DNA of 64,000 bases from assembly GCA_963931925.1 (NCBI GenBank), contig OZ007570.1:41065687-41129686 (forward strand). Direction: 5' to 3'. The notes beneath the pieces were generated by a model that was not told where the DNA came from, searched no databases, and saw only the letters and a program-made list of their open reading frames with translations. Positions 24,080 to 38,000 of the stretch are shown in pieces. Both the position numbers and the translations under genes were made by a program. How positions within the stretch are numbered: the stretch's first letter is position 1; each line of letters begins with the position of its first letter. Source of the DNA: Onchidella celtica (lineage: Eukaryota > Mollusca > Gastropoda > Systellommatophora > Onchidiidae).

Positions 24080-25732
24080 CTCATTGACTCCCCTCAGCTG
24101 GATTTTCCGACGCAAGTCGCCACCGTAGTCAGACCCCAAGCTGAATTTCCTGGCTCGGAATTAAAAATTTAATTTACAAAGGTACCGATTGTTGCAACGA
24201 AGTATACTTTTGCATATGCGTGAGGTTGGCTTCCTGTTCCTTCCGCAAAACGTAAACAGTGAATGGCATGTTTAAATCAATGGGTTTTTTATTATTTCTG
24301 TGCTGTGACATCGTGAAATATGTCTCCATATCTCTTATATGATTTTGACCTAACTCAAAAAGTTTGGGAGATATCTTCATGAAATTTGGACAGTGATTTC
24401 ATAATTGGATTACTGTTATTTTAAAAGTTGAATGCATAGGGATACATAGAAGCAGTATGAGCATGTGGTAAGTTGAAAAATTTAGATGTGAAAATCTGTT
24501 CTTGAATTTTTCATTTCACTTGACTGTCCTATTTTGTATCAAACGTGCACTAAATCTGGGTAGTCCAAACTGATTTTTCCTTTTTATCGCATCTCACAAG
24601 TTTTTGTCAAATCTGATGGAGCTTGTTTTTCCAAGAATTTTGATACCAAAAAAGACTGAAAGTTATGGCATTTTCAAAAGTGAAAAAACACCTCGAATTT
24701 GCTACCTTTTGCAACTTTGACCGCCCATAAAATGACGGTTTATTGAGTCACAGCATAAAAAATTCACAGTTTCGAAGACAAGGGGACGTCCACTATGCTC
24801 AATTTTTTTGAGGTGTGCGATTGTAATACAAGCATCTCATTTTACGTTTTTCAGTCACCAAACTTCATCCGACATCAATTTTGTGAACTCTCACAAAGGG
24901 GACAAAAATAATGTTTTTCATTTTTTTTAAATTGAAAAGGAGGTCAACCGTTTCACCTTTGACTTGGCACTGAGTGTCGGACAAAGGTGACGAAATCAAG
25001 CGTAGGGTGGGTCTATAAAAACAGTCGGGGCTTCGCGCCAAAACATGCCCCATGTCTGATCTAGGCATACCCTTATAATACAAAGGCTGAAGTTTATTGG
25101 CATATAATTTTGATCTTGATCTATTCTAGTTTACGCCAGTTTCTCGGTCAACAAACTTTTCAATAAATGATTTTTAACAGAATTTCAGCTTAAAACACGA
25201 TGAAAAATACATTGAATTAAACCTCGTTTATCTGGCTTTCTATGCGAGTTATTTTCAAACACGTGTGCTACATAGGTGCGACGGGCTGCGACCCTTTGTT
25301 ATGAGGGGGTCAATTCGGCACGCGCAGCTCAGAGCAAAAACGGCAAGATTATGTCATGTTCAAGTTATAAAAACACACAGCTTAACGCATTAAACAATAC
25401 AGAAGAAAGTATATTCTGTCAGAGGAATGATTGAACTTTATTTTGACGTGGAATGCATGCCATTTCACATAAATACACAGCTATAATACTAATGGCCTTG
25501 TAATGTTGGCCTAAAATTATGCCAAAACGGGATTTCGCCCCTTTAGCGGGGCAGTTTGGACTACCTACTAAATCATTGTCAATTCTTTTATCTTTTTCTA
25601 CAGTCAATTTCCAACAAATTGATATGTATGTATATTGTGTAGTCTAGCTCTATTGACAACAAACTTGTGTATGATTTAGAAAATCATGCGGAATTTCGTT
25701 CGTTGCAAATTTACCGCGGAGGAGTCAATGAG
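24080..25732. mobile_element. TTAA-type element with CTCATTGACTCC inverted repeats, carrying a nested hAT-like element
   Basis: Perfect 12-base terminal inverted repeats occur at 24080-24091 and 25721-25732. TTAA precedes the left end and CTAA, one substitution from TTAA, follows the right end. It lies only 10 bases after the TSD of solo LTR B. About 1 kb of it (24557-25566) is a second, inserted element, so the host element was about 640 bases. No transposase is visible. Confidence 0.75.
24557..25566 (+). mobile_element. hAT-like non-autonomous element, copy 1 (nested), TSD ACTAAATC
   Basis: Ends are GGTAGTCCAAACTG (left) and CAGTTTGGACTACC (right), a perfect 14-base inverted repeat. The 8-base direct repeat ACTAAATC at 24549-24556 and 25567-25574 is the duplication length made by hAT transposases. 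An inverted copy is at 27364-28375. No long ORF is present. Confidence 0.85.
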
Positions 25733-26010
25733 CTAAGGAGACACAAGAAGTTCAGAAAGGTGATTAAGAATTGAGTTTTCTCCTTTTTAAAGGATAGTTG
25801 ACTTTGAAATTTGTATTGTCATCTTCATTACATATATTAAGAAACTTTGACAAATGATAAATCTCGTACTCTATTTCATTGGTTATTAATTCATTATGTT
25901 TGTCTTCAATTGGTTACATTGCCAGCATCTACCTTTTCTATTACTTTTAAATTGATGAAGAATAAAAAAGCTAAAACAGTTTCAGTTACAGCAGATTTTT
26001 CATCAAATTT

Positions 26011-26016
26011 TTATTT
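26011..26016 (-). promoter_or_regulatory. Candidate PPIL4 polyadenylation signal (AATAAA on - strand)
   Basis: The complement of TTTATT lies about 57 bases after the PPIL4 stop codon, a usual spacing for a short 3' UTR. Confidence 0.5.
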
Positions 26017-26072
26017 TTCACAAATTTCCAGGCATCAGTGAATCAAAATGAAGAGTCAATTCACGTATGATC

Positions 26073-29000
26073 TTAAGCAGTGAACCCTCGTCTGTTATCC
26101 TCTGAGCTACTGTACTGCTGTTTTGACTTGTGTTTCTTTTTCTTTTTTTTAGACATCTTTGTCAGTGTCGATGAGTCTGTTTCACGCTTGGTCATTTCAT
26201 ATCTGCTATTCCTTACTACTTCTGATTCATCTGTGCTGCCTTCCTGACTTTTGTACTTGCCCTGCTTCTGCTTCTTTCTTTTCTTTTTTGTCATGTTCTT
26301 ATGATTATCATCACTGCTACTATTGATGTCATCTTCACTATGATGTTTTCTTTGCCTTTTGTATTCACTGTTGGTTTCATAATCATCAAGTCTCTGTCTT
26401 CTTTCTTTATCATCCCTCTCATCTCCTCTGTTTTCTGTCCTTTTCTTTCTCTCCATGTCATCTCCTGAACTACCAGAGCCATCTCTTTTGAACTGTTTTT
26501 CTTGTCTGTACTGAGCTTTTCCTTTTTCTGATGATCTGTCTTTTCTTGCGTGTCCATGCTGCCTTCGCTTGGAGTCATCATCTCTTGTGTCTCTCATTTT
26601 CCTCACTGAATGTTCTGATCGCCTTGTCTGTCTGTCCCTGTCACTCCTCATGGGACTTCTTGATCTACTTTTATAATGCTGTATAGAAGAGAAAACACGT
26701 GGAATATCAACACTGCACTAGATATAACCCTAGAGAGTATGTATGTAAAGAGAGAGAGATCACTACTGGTCGATTCGTGAAACAGATATGCAGTCTTTTG
26801 GTGAAGATGGTCCCTTCCAATTCTTGTTACCGTTGCGACCTAGTTTCATGATTTGGCAGAAGGGATTTCTCTCTATAAATACATGTACATACTCTTTGAA
26901 AACACTGCTTTTAAAAATGAAGTTTAATTTTACATTTCCTGGAGTTTGCAATTTAAATGACATCACATCACAGGATGAGTTATGTATTTACTTTTGAAAA
27001 TTATACAGTGAATTTCTCTCCAAAGTAAAGACTTGAAATTCATGCAGCCATGGATTTTTGATGGATCAGAAAATAGCATACCGTGCATAAACTAACCCAC
27101 TGAATACTAGGTGTATAGCAGCACCTATTGCAGCAAGCATGAGTGCTGTTGCTCAAATACCATTACATTTACTGCTGAAACTTCAGTTTTTCAGTTTAAA
27201 TCTTTTTGCAAGCATTCTTCCACTGAAGTATTGGTAATAGCAGGTTAGGGAGTAAAGTGCCTTAAATGCCCCTCAAATTATGGTTGTGTAACTGGATAAA
27301 ATTAAAGAGGACAAGTGCAGGTAATATCAATGGTAATTCTGTCAACTTCCCACAGTAATTATTAGGTAGTCCAAACTGCCCCACTAAAGGGGTGAAATCC
27401 TGTTTTGGCATAATTTTAGACCAACATTACAAGGCTATTATTGCTGTGTATTTATGTGAAACGGCATGTATTTCACATCAAAATACAGTTCAATCCTTCC
27501 TCTGGCAGAACGTACTTTCTGTTATATTGGTTAATGTGTTAAGCAGTGTGTTTTTATAGCTTGCACAAGACATAGTCTTGCCGTTTTTGCTCTGAGCTGC
27601 GCGTGCCGAATTGACCCCCTCGTAACAAAGGGTCGCAGCGCGTCGCGCCGATGTAGCGCACGTGTTTGAAAATAACTCACATAGAAAACCAGATAAATGA
27701 GCTTTAATTCAAGACATTTTTCATCATGTTTTAAGTTGAAATTCTGTTAAAAATCATTTGTTCAGCAGTTTGCCGACCGAGAAACTGGCGGAAACTTTAA
27801 TAGATCAGGATCAAAATTATAGGCAAATGAAGCTCAGCCTTTGTATTTTCAGGATATGCTAAAATTAGACTTAGGGCATGTTTCGGCGCTGTTTTTATAG
27901 ACCCACCCAATGCTTAATTTTGTCACCTTTTCCTGACACTCAGTGCTAAGTCAATGGCGACGCAGTTGACCTAATTTTCAATAAAAAAAAAAATAAAAAC
28001 ATCATTTTTGTCTCCCTTGTAAGGGTTCACACAAAATTGGCGTCGGATGAAGTAAATAAGATGTTTGTACTATATTTGTACCCCTCAAAAAAAATTGAGC
28101 GTAATGTACCCCCCCTTGACTTGGAAATTGATCATTTTTAATGCTGTGAATCAATAAACAGCCATTTTATGGGCGATCAAAGTTGGACTATCGTGCAATC
28201 TGCAAAAGGTAGCAAATTTGAGGTGTTTCTTCACTTTTGAAAATGCCATAACTTTCAAACCCTTTAAGCCAGAATGACAAATTTGATATCAAAATTCTTA
28301 GAAAAGCAAGCTCCATCAGATTAGACAATAACTGGTGAGTTGTGATAAAAAGTAAAAATCAGTTTGGACTACCTATAATTATTATACAACGAATTGCTCA
28401 TGCCCAAGCCATATGAATCATGCTACGTTTCTCTAGTTTACACATCAAAATCAAATATGAAAGATGAAAACATAACCTGCATACAATTTATAAGGCAAAA
28501 TAAAGTGTGAGAGGTGACGGTATGTTTTTGTTTGTGCCTATGCATTGTACAAGCTATGATATGAAATGAATTTTTTACCATAAAATTGTATACAGTGGAG
28601 AATGGTTAAACCGAAAATAGTGGTAAACAAAAAGAAAATTTTTCCTCTTTATCTTTGTTAACAAACTAGTGCTAAACTGAAATAGCCCTACTGTTAAACC
28701 AAAAAGAAAGTTGCTTGATTCAGTGGCGCCAGTCCATCATGATTTTTGCCATAGGCCGAGGGAGGCCTCACTGGTCTGAAATAGCAGGCAAGACTTTAGG
28801 TGCATCGTGGGTGACCTTTCATGCAAAAGGTATGACATCGGAAAGACTTGGCAACATAGAATTAAATGACTGAACAGCCGCTTGAAAGGAGACAAGAATG
28901 AGTCACTTTCACCAATCTATGCATTTCTATCAACAAGCCCTAAATGTTAAATTTTCAACTCTTAATGAATCAGTAGAGATTCATACCTTCCTGTTCTGTC

Positions 29001-32000
29001 CAGCTTTTCTGTCATCTAGTGATTTTTGGCTTTTCTCCTTTCTCCTTTCACCTTTTCTGTCAATGATAGTGTGCTTATCATCATGTTCATAAACCAAATC
29101 ATATCCACTGTTATAAAGTTAAAGATTTATAATGCAGTTTAGCAAGATTCCGGTACATGAGCTTGAATTTTGAAATCAAGTCAAGCCCAACACTTCAACT
29201 TTCACACACTTTATCAAAAAGATACATGTAAATTTTTTAATGATGCTGAAAAATTATGACTGAAAGAGTGAAATACAGTCCAATCCACTTATCTCGACAT
29301 GGCTTTTGTCAACATTCTGGGTAACCCGATACAATTTTTAAGTCCCAACCTGTTCCTTCTTTGATGCTACTAAATATTTCCCCAGAAGTCGATGTGTTAT
29401 TCCACTCTTTCCTCTTATATCGACACATTTCTCCGCAATCAGAGCACAACAAGTGCACTAGATCTACTACTAGTACTAGTCCTATGTGCTGCCGAAAACA
29501 CCGACGCAACTCCTCGCATTTACAACCTCTTTATTTCTTTTTTGCAGTGCCAGCAGAGAGGGGGTGGGTGGACAAAGAAATGACCCTTGGCTTTGATAAC
29601 AGGAGTGTTGAATGCGATGCATTACCTCACGTCGGTAAAAGTATAGAGTACTACAGACTGTATGACCTAACCTTCATTTTTTTTTTCTCACAAAAACATT
29701 TGCGCGCCGTAGATATTGGGCCTTGACCTAGATCTCTCAGTTCACTGCCATACTGTCCATCGGTATCATCATGTCTTCTGAAGAAACAGGTTGCGGTCAA
29801 AAGGAAAAAGTAAAACTGCACATTTGATGTTTAGCTACGGCACATCACCAATACTGGCAAACACAATGATTTTGGAGGAACAGGTGAATGTATGCCGATC
29901 ATTAGAAGAAACAAGGGACATAATTGCATTATTTATTGGACACGTTTCCCATAACGGTGATATTTGATCCCCCCTGCTTATGTTTTTTGTTCTCTTCCAC
30001 CACTAATCTGTGATTTCGACTTTTTCTTTACTTGATGCAATTCAGCCGGTCCCACTGATGTCAAGATACAGTCCAATCCACTTATCTCGATGTGGCTTTT
30101 CTCGAAATTCTGGATAACTCGACACAATTTTTAAGTCCCAACCTGTTCCTTCTTTAATGCTACTAAATATTTCTCCATAACACGACGTGTTATTCCATTC
30201 TTTCTTCTTATATTGATACATTTCTCCCCGACCAGAACACAAGTGCACTCGATCTACTAGTACTACTGTGCTACCGAAAATGCCCACGCAACTCCCCGTA
30301 TATAAGACCTCTTCATTTCTTTTTGCGGTGCTGGCAGGGAGGAGTAGGAGAGGGTGTGTGTGCGTGGACACAAAGGATGACCCTTGGCTTCAGTAATGCG
30401 AGTGTTGAGTGCCATGCATAAGCATACGGCAATGCAGTAAAAGTACAGTCATTTTTTTTTTGTCACAAAACATTCGTGCGCCGTTGAAACTATAGGCTTC
30501 GACCTAGATCTCTTGGTTAACTGCTGTACTGTGCGCGTATCGGTATCATCACTTCTTCTGAAGAAACAGGTTGAGGTAAAAAAGAAAGAGTAAAACACTG
30601 CGCATTTGATGTACAGCTTCTGCAGCATTTCACTGATATCAGCAAATCTTTGCCATGCAACTGCTCCACACAATGATATTGGAGGAATGGGTGACAGTAC
30701 GCTGATAATTAAAAGAAAAAGGGACATAATCGCGTTATTTATTGGACACTTTTCCCATAATGGTGATATTTGATCTCTCCCCCCCCCCCCTTTTTTTCTA
30801 CTCTTCCACCGCTAATCTGCTATTTTGACCTTCTCTTTACTCAACACAAGTCAGATGATCCCACTGATGTTAAGTTATTAGGATTGCACTGATTTTGACC
30901 TTCTCTTTACTCAACACAAGTCAGATGGTCCCACTGATGTCGAGATATTAGGATTGCACTGATATTGACCTTCTCTTTACTCAACACAAGTCAGATGGTC
31001 CCACTGATGTCAAGTTATTAGGATTGCACTGATTTTAACCTTCTCTTTACTCAACACAAGACAGATGGTCCCACTAATGTCGAATTATTAGGACTGCACT
31101 GATTTTGACCTTCTCTTTACTTAACACAAGTCAGATGGTCCCAGTGATGTCGAGATATTAGGATTGCACTGTATAGTTTCAAGTGGCTACTGTTTACCCC
31201 TTTCTGAAGGGCCACAAACCACTTAATATGTTGTCATTACTTATTTTGATTTCCAAATCCTTATTTACCTCAAAAAATTTCAGAGCAGTTTTAAAATCCA
31301 GTACTGTTTTACCCAATGATCATTACAGGCACTCAGAATATATACAATTTAACCGTGTGCTCATTACGTTATACAGGGATATCTTAATCTTACTTTACCA
31401 TCTTCAATGAGAAATGCCTCCACCTAACCCAAAACATTGGGATCCAGTGACTGACCACTGCTTAAATTCTATCACTAAATTTCCCACCAACATATCACTG
31501 GAGTTGACTGGATTTCACAAAATATCATTAGCCATTTCATCACTAAACCTCTCTTTCAAGCAATAAATAGACATTCATCTTTAAATACTTTACCACATTC
31601 TATCCATACAGTAACATTGTAAAATATGATCCTCGGAAATAAAAATAATTATACCCTGTTGAAATGCTATGGCAGCAGTAGGCAAAATACTTTGGTCATT
31701 AGCTAACATAAAGCTTGTTTAAGTGTATAGGCACAATGGAAAATGCAGATTCATCTTTCACCTAAATTAAACAACTGTTAGATGACTCAATAAGGGAGCA
31801 ACTGTATGAGTAAAATTGTTCAAACACTGGCAAATCTGGGCACAATGAAAGTGTTCATTATGATAGTGCAAGGATACTCGTTCTGTCGTTGCTGACTCTT
31901 CAGGACATAAACAGGGGCATCTCCAGTAGGCAAGATTTCAACACCTTTTCCTGTTTGAGTGATTAAGAAAGCAAGACATAGTCATATGAAACTTAAAAAA

Positions 32001-35000
32001 AAACAACAAAAAACAGTTTTTTTCCAAAGTATAAAAGCTGTGTCCTGATCATTATAAGGCCTTTCAATAATCAGTGGTTTCATTTTCTCCCGCTAATTTT
32101 GGTGAGGCTGATGTTTATGAATCTTTATTAAAACATATATATGGCATTCCTGAAATGTTTAAATAGGTCAAGTCAGAAACCTGTTGCGTCAATAAGCACT
32201 TAAATGTAGGAACTTTATCACAGAAACATTCCTTTCGGCACCATGCCAGTTGCCTATTCAAGTCTGTTGAACTGCATTATTTCTTTTTGAAGATATGACC
32301 TCAAATATGCTAACATGCACATTCCATAAGATCTTTAGTTCATAAAATCCTAACATTTGAAAGTTCTCACAAAATGTATTTAAAATACCAGTAATCTCAA
32401 TATCCCATGCAAACAGTTGTGCAGTTTTGGCACAGACAACACAGAAAAGTACAGTAGTTTGATATCAAAAAGTATTTACACTCTTCTTCAGTATACAATA
32501 TATATACATTGACTAATTGTTTCACGACATTTGAACACCAAGTTTATCAATGTCGCCAAACCTTTGCCTTTCCATTTCAGCTTGGACACAGACTGGCTAA
32601 AATCCACATGAATACGACGATCATCAATTAGAACATTGTCCATTTTGAAATATGCATTCTCGCAGTGTTGTGGATTCTCAAATTCAATAAAGGCATACTG
32701 AAGAGATTCCCCTGTCTTTGAATCCTGTGGACAAAATTGTTCAAAACCAGACAATCAATTACTGCTGCCCACCAGGTCCAGGACTGACTGTTTCAAATGA
32801 GGAGTGGGAATTTACCCATATCTGTCAGATCTTTTAATTACGTGTATAACTCCCTGAATATCTGGTGCACAAAATGTCAGCAAACAGTGGTATGAAAACT
32901 ATTATTATCCACTATATTTATTATTCACAATACTTGACAAATAATGATTATTTCATTATACATATTATTAAAGGATCTTGCATCATAAAAGACACTGAAA
33001 TTTTCAATACCTCATAACCTCAACGGAAGTCGCATTTTTCAGTTTTGAGTTATGAATCACCGTAAAGTATAAAATCTCATCTTTAATTTGGTGTAAACAT
33101 TATGGCAATGGTCCTTTTCATCGCAAAGTTATGGCTTTTTAAAGACACCAACCCTCCAGTCAAAAACGGAAGCAAACCCGAGAAAATCGCCATTAACCCT
33201 AGTCCTGCGGGAGGCCACTATATTGGCCTCCCCGCGCAACACGCGAGACACGGGAGGCCACTATTTTGTCCGACACGCTTAACCGCGGGTCCTGCGGTAG
33301 GCCACATTTTTGTATAGCAACGGTGCGCCTCGCGCTATGTTTATTCGGTTGCCAAGGCTGTCGATGTTGTTGTTTTTTCACGTTTTTTTTCCACACTATT
33401 TTCGCGTGTTTATCTATCCTGTCACCCCTACTATTTCTAACAAAATGGTATCGTCCGATTACGTTTATTACGATGCAACTACTCGTCATACTCGTGTAAT
33501 AGTACTGACAGTCTGAAGTTTGAACTGGGGAAAATCTTAGGGAAACTTTTACTTTGATGCTGGTTGTCGTCTACATGTGAAATGAGAAGAAAGGGGCCAT
33601 GTGCGTATTTGAGACGCCGTTCTACGTCTGTAATTATGAATTCCGATGTAATATTAGGGCATGCTGCATAAGGGAGTCTGTCTGTAGGTTTTTCATCAGG
33701 GAAAACTGGGAGAAAATGACCGACTTTGTTGTTGGTCGTTGTCTTTATTTGATGTGGTAATTAGAGAGATATTGTGTTCCTCTGATTAAACCGCTTTTCA
33801 GTACATGTATGTGCTCTACGACCTGGAACTGGAAATCAAATCTCTCGCTAAAACTAACATTATAGTAAGTGGACGCTTTACATAGTAGAGGAGGGAGAAG
33901 GCAATGTCACGATACATGTGGTTAGTAAATTAAGCGAATGGCTTAAAAAATAATTTGTTCACCTGAATGGCCTGACATAGGGACAGAAAAAGCGCAGAGG
34001 TTTTGGGAAAATGATAAAACGTATGTTAACCCTAGACCTGCGGGAGGCCACTATATTGGCCTCCCCGCGCAACACGCGAGACACGGGAGGCCGTTATTTT
34101 GTCCGACACGCTTAACCGCGGGTCCTGCGGGAGGCCACATTTTTGTATAGCAACGGTGCGCCTCGCGCTTTGGTTATTCGGTTGCCAAGGCTGTCGTTGT
34201 TGTTGTTTTTTTCACGTTTTTTTTCCACACTATTTTCGCGTGTTTATCTATCCTGTCACCCCTACTATATCTAACAAAATGGTATCGTCCGATTACGTTT
34301 ATTACGATGCAACTATTTGCAACTATTCGTCATACTCGTGTAATAGTACTGACGGTCTGAAGTTTGAACTGGGGAAAGTCTTGGGGAAACTTTTACTTTG
34401 ATGCTAGTTGTCGTCTACATGTGAAATGAGAAGAAAGGGGCCATGTGCGTATTTGAGACGCCGTTCTACGTCTGTAATTGTGAATTCCGATGTAATGTTA
34501 GGGCATGCTGCATAAAGGCGTCTGTCAGTAGGTTTTTCATCAGGGAAAACTGGGAGAAAATGACCGACTTTGTTGTTGGTCGTTGTCTTTATTTGATGTG
34601 GTAATTAGAGAGCTACTGTGTTCCTTTGATTAAACCGCTTTTCAGTATATGTATGTGCTCTACGACCTGGAACTGGAAATCAAATCTCTCGCTAAAACTA
34701 ACATTATAGTAAGTGAACGCTTTACATAGTAGAGGAGGGAGAAGGCAATGTCACGATACATGTGGTTAGTAAATTAAGCGAATGGCTTAAAAAATAATTT
34801 GTTCACCTGAATGGCCTGACATAGGGACAGAAAAAGCGCAGAGGTCTTGGGAACATGACAAAACACGTGCTCAACGGCATGTAAATGCAGAAAATTCTTG
34901 ATTTGGGGCCTTCCATTTCACAATAAAACCTACTGCATATCATCACAAGTACTTTATCCAAATATCATAGTGGTCCCTTACGATTTATCCACCACTATTG

Positions 35001-38000
35001 TTGTTATTGCGTCCCGAACTATACGCGATACAGGTGTTCACACGGACCCGATTGACCCGACCGCCGAGGTTATCGGCAACACGCGAACGATCGGCTGACT
35101 GGCCGCTGGCTATCCCCGCACGGGGCGTTACGTGGACGAGTTCACTCAACGCAGGACGAGGGTTAAAGATGGCGGACTGATTTTCGTTTTCGGCGAGATG
35201 GGTGGCCTTACTATCTCCTTAGCTTCGGGTGCTTGTAATTAACCTACGGCTTTGAAATTTTGCATTTCTATGCTAATATAAATGATGCATGTCATGTGAA
35301 AAGTTAGTGACAATAGGCTTATTAATTTTGAAGTTATCGGGAGTTCAATGAAGTGATACTGAAGTGATATTCGATGACAAAGGCAAAATTAAAGGCATTA
35401 AAAGCAATACAGTAGAGCACACTTGTAACGAACACGCTTGAAACGAATTGATGGAAGTAACGAACGCATGTCTGTGCCCCATTTTTTTCCTTATTATTTC
35501 AATAAAATTTTAACGCATGTAGCGAACAAGTGATAACGAACTGACGGTTTTAACGAACTCATGTTTATGCCCACCAACGTCTTTTTCTTCTTTGTTTACG
35601 ACTGAAGTAACGAAACAGCCCGCGCGGGGTGGGCCCCGGGACAACAGAGTAGGCACCACCCAGCAACTCGCTCGCGTGCGCTATTAACGATTGTCAGCGG
35701 CCTAGATCTAAAAATAGATTATTGATTGTTGTGTCTCAGTGTGTAGACTTAGTGAGTGTGTAGCCTACATATTGCCCGTCGCTCCATTCTTCATCTTTCT
35801 CACGTGGTTTTGTTGTGGATTGTGAAGTTTAACCCTTTCGTGTTAACCCGGCCTTTAAATATGGCGATTTGAGAGAACGATTTGTTCAACACGGATTTGT
35901 CTATAACGCCGCCATGTGTTCCACCTGGCTGTATCCGGCCGGCCAGTGTACCCCAGTTTTGTATACAATTTTGAGAGGAAGAACAGTGCATGAATAGCTA
36001 TAAACAGTAAATAATATCACCAAGTAATCTTCAGATGCCCACTGACCCAGTTTGAACCTAAAGTGTGGGTTTTGGCCTGCAAGTAATGTATTGTATTACA
36101 CATGGTCATCCAATAGGCCTGTTCCTCCCTCTAAGCCTACATCATGTATTGATCGGCACACACTTGTAGTACATAGTACATGCATGTACCAGTATGGTGT
36201 CTTTACGTGGGTAGTGTTGTGTGCTTGGATAGCAAACGGGATGGGATGCGATAATGTGTAATACATGTACGTGTATTGTCCGTCTGTCTCAGTGGTAGTG
36301 TCATACATCCCCGTTCAGCATTTCACGTTCAAAAACCAACAAGCACATTTCGGTATTCCAAAATAAATAGGTTCGTCTTTTAGTTCATTCATTTCTCAAT
36401 AAGTATGCCAATATTCATTATCATAGATACGACATGGGGGCTACAATTTCTAATTTAGTGAAGGCACGCAGCAGCGGCGGCCATAGGGCTGAAAAATGTA
36501 AACAAATCAGGGCGGCCGCGTAGCCAGGAAGTCGGCCATTAGAGCGCTTCACAGGTAGCCAGAATAGAAACACGAAAGAGTTAAAGTTGTGAAAGACTCT
36601 CCCAATTGATTTTTGATCTAGATCTAGATTCTGTTTCTAGGAGAAAAAGGGAAGAAGCAAATGAAAATCACTGCCAAGAAATAGGACTATTAATAAGATA
36701 AGATTTTTATCCAGAGCACAGTGCAGAATGGTCTTAAATGTTGTATTATATTTAGTGTGACATATGACACTGGTTTTGGGGAAAATAGAAAGGCATTGGG
36801 CATGAAGAATGTGCACAAAAGCCGGGGGGGGGGGGATAGGTGACAGAAAAAAATGTGTGTGTGAGAGGTTGACTGAAACAAAGAACTACTGATATAAAGA
36901 ACTTGTTTTTCTGTCTGGGGTTGTTCTTTATATCAGTGCTCTACTGTATTTAGAAGCTGCTTTGAGACCTAATATTTTCACAGAATGCAGAAAAATAAAT
37001 GAACTTCAAGTTTCGACCAAAATATAAAAATCGTTAAAAAATCGCATATTTGTGTTTCATAGCGATTTTCTCCGTTTGGTCTAGTGCGACTTCCGTTGAG
37101 GTTTGTGGGGCTCGCTCACATATGTTAAGATAGAAACTTATTGAAGATGTATCTGATGGTGAATCAAGATAAAACCTGAACTTTCCTAAAATAAGACATC
37201 CATCAGCATTTTCTGAAGCTAACTTCATCCAAGAAAAAGGTTTATCACAAATGTGCGATCAAAATATTGTGGATAAAAAAACAAATCATTTTACTATGGC
37301 ATTTCATGACTTGACAAGTAAAAAAAAAAAAAAAATTTGATGATGACACAAAAAGCAAAGAAAGAAAGAAACTGTACTTTGTCCAATTCTTCAAGTACAG
37401 GGCTCAGACAATGAGAACAGTCACAAGTGAATCATGTTTTATTTCTATCAAAATCTGTTCATACTCCATTGGAAAAAAATAGGCTTTTTGTCTGCTGAAA
37501 ACAGTCATACCTTGATCACTTCACAACTAACAACTGGTCCAAATCTTGAGAATATGATTTCCAGGTCCTCAGATGTGGTCACAGGATTCAGTTTACACAC
37601 AAACAAAACATTTTCTGGTGGTGCTACTTCTGCATCTGGTAAATCCCCAACCTGCACAATCAAATTAATCATATTGTATACTACATATTTCCCTTCCGTT
37701 TACCTCTAGTGGTGAACCAGTCATTTCACATATACATCCCAACATACACAACACAGTAACTTTTGGTTGATAGCTCAATGAAACTGCTGCTGATGGGCTG
37801 ATGTATTAATACAACTTGAGATGAAAACATTCTGATGACAGATTTAAAGAATTTGTTTTTCAAATATAAGCTTGCACTAGTTACAGGTTAAAGATGAATT
37901 TCATTAACACCTGCTGCAAACATCTATGTTACAAGTACCATTTCAAGGATTTGTGCATTTGCTTGTGCTTCTTTCTTGGCAGCCAATTCTGCAAGCTCTT

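Noticed and set aside
30821-31170. Regular repeats considered as a CRISPR-like array
   Set aside because: Units are directly abutting with no spacers, in animal DNA, and derive from a MITE end.
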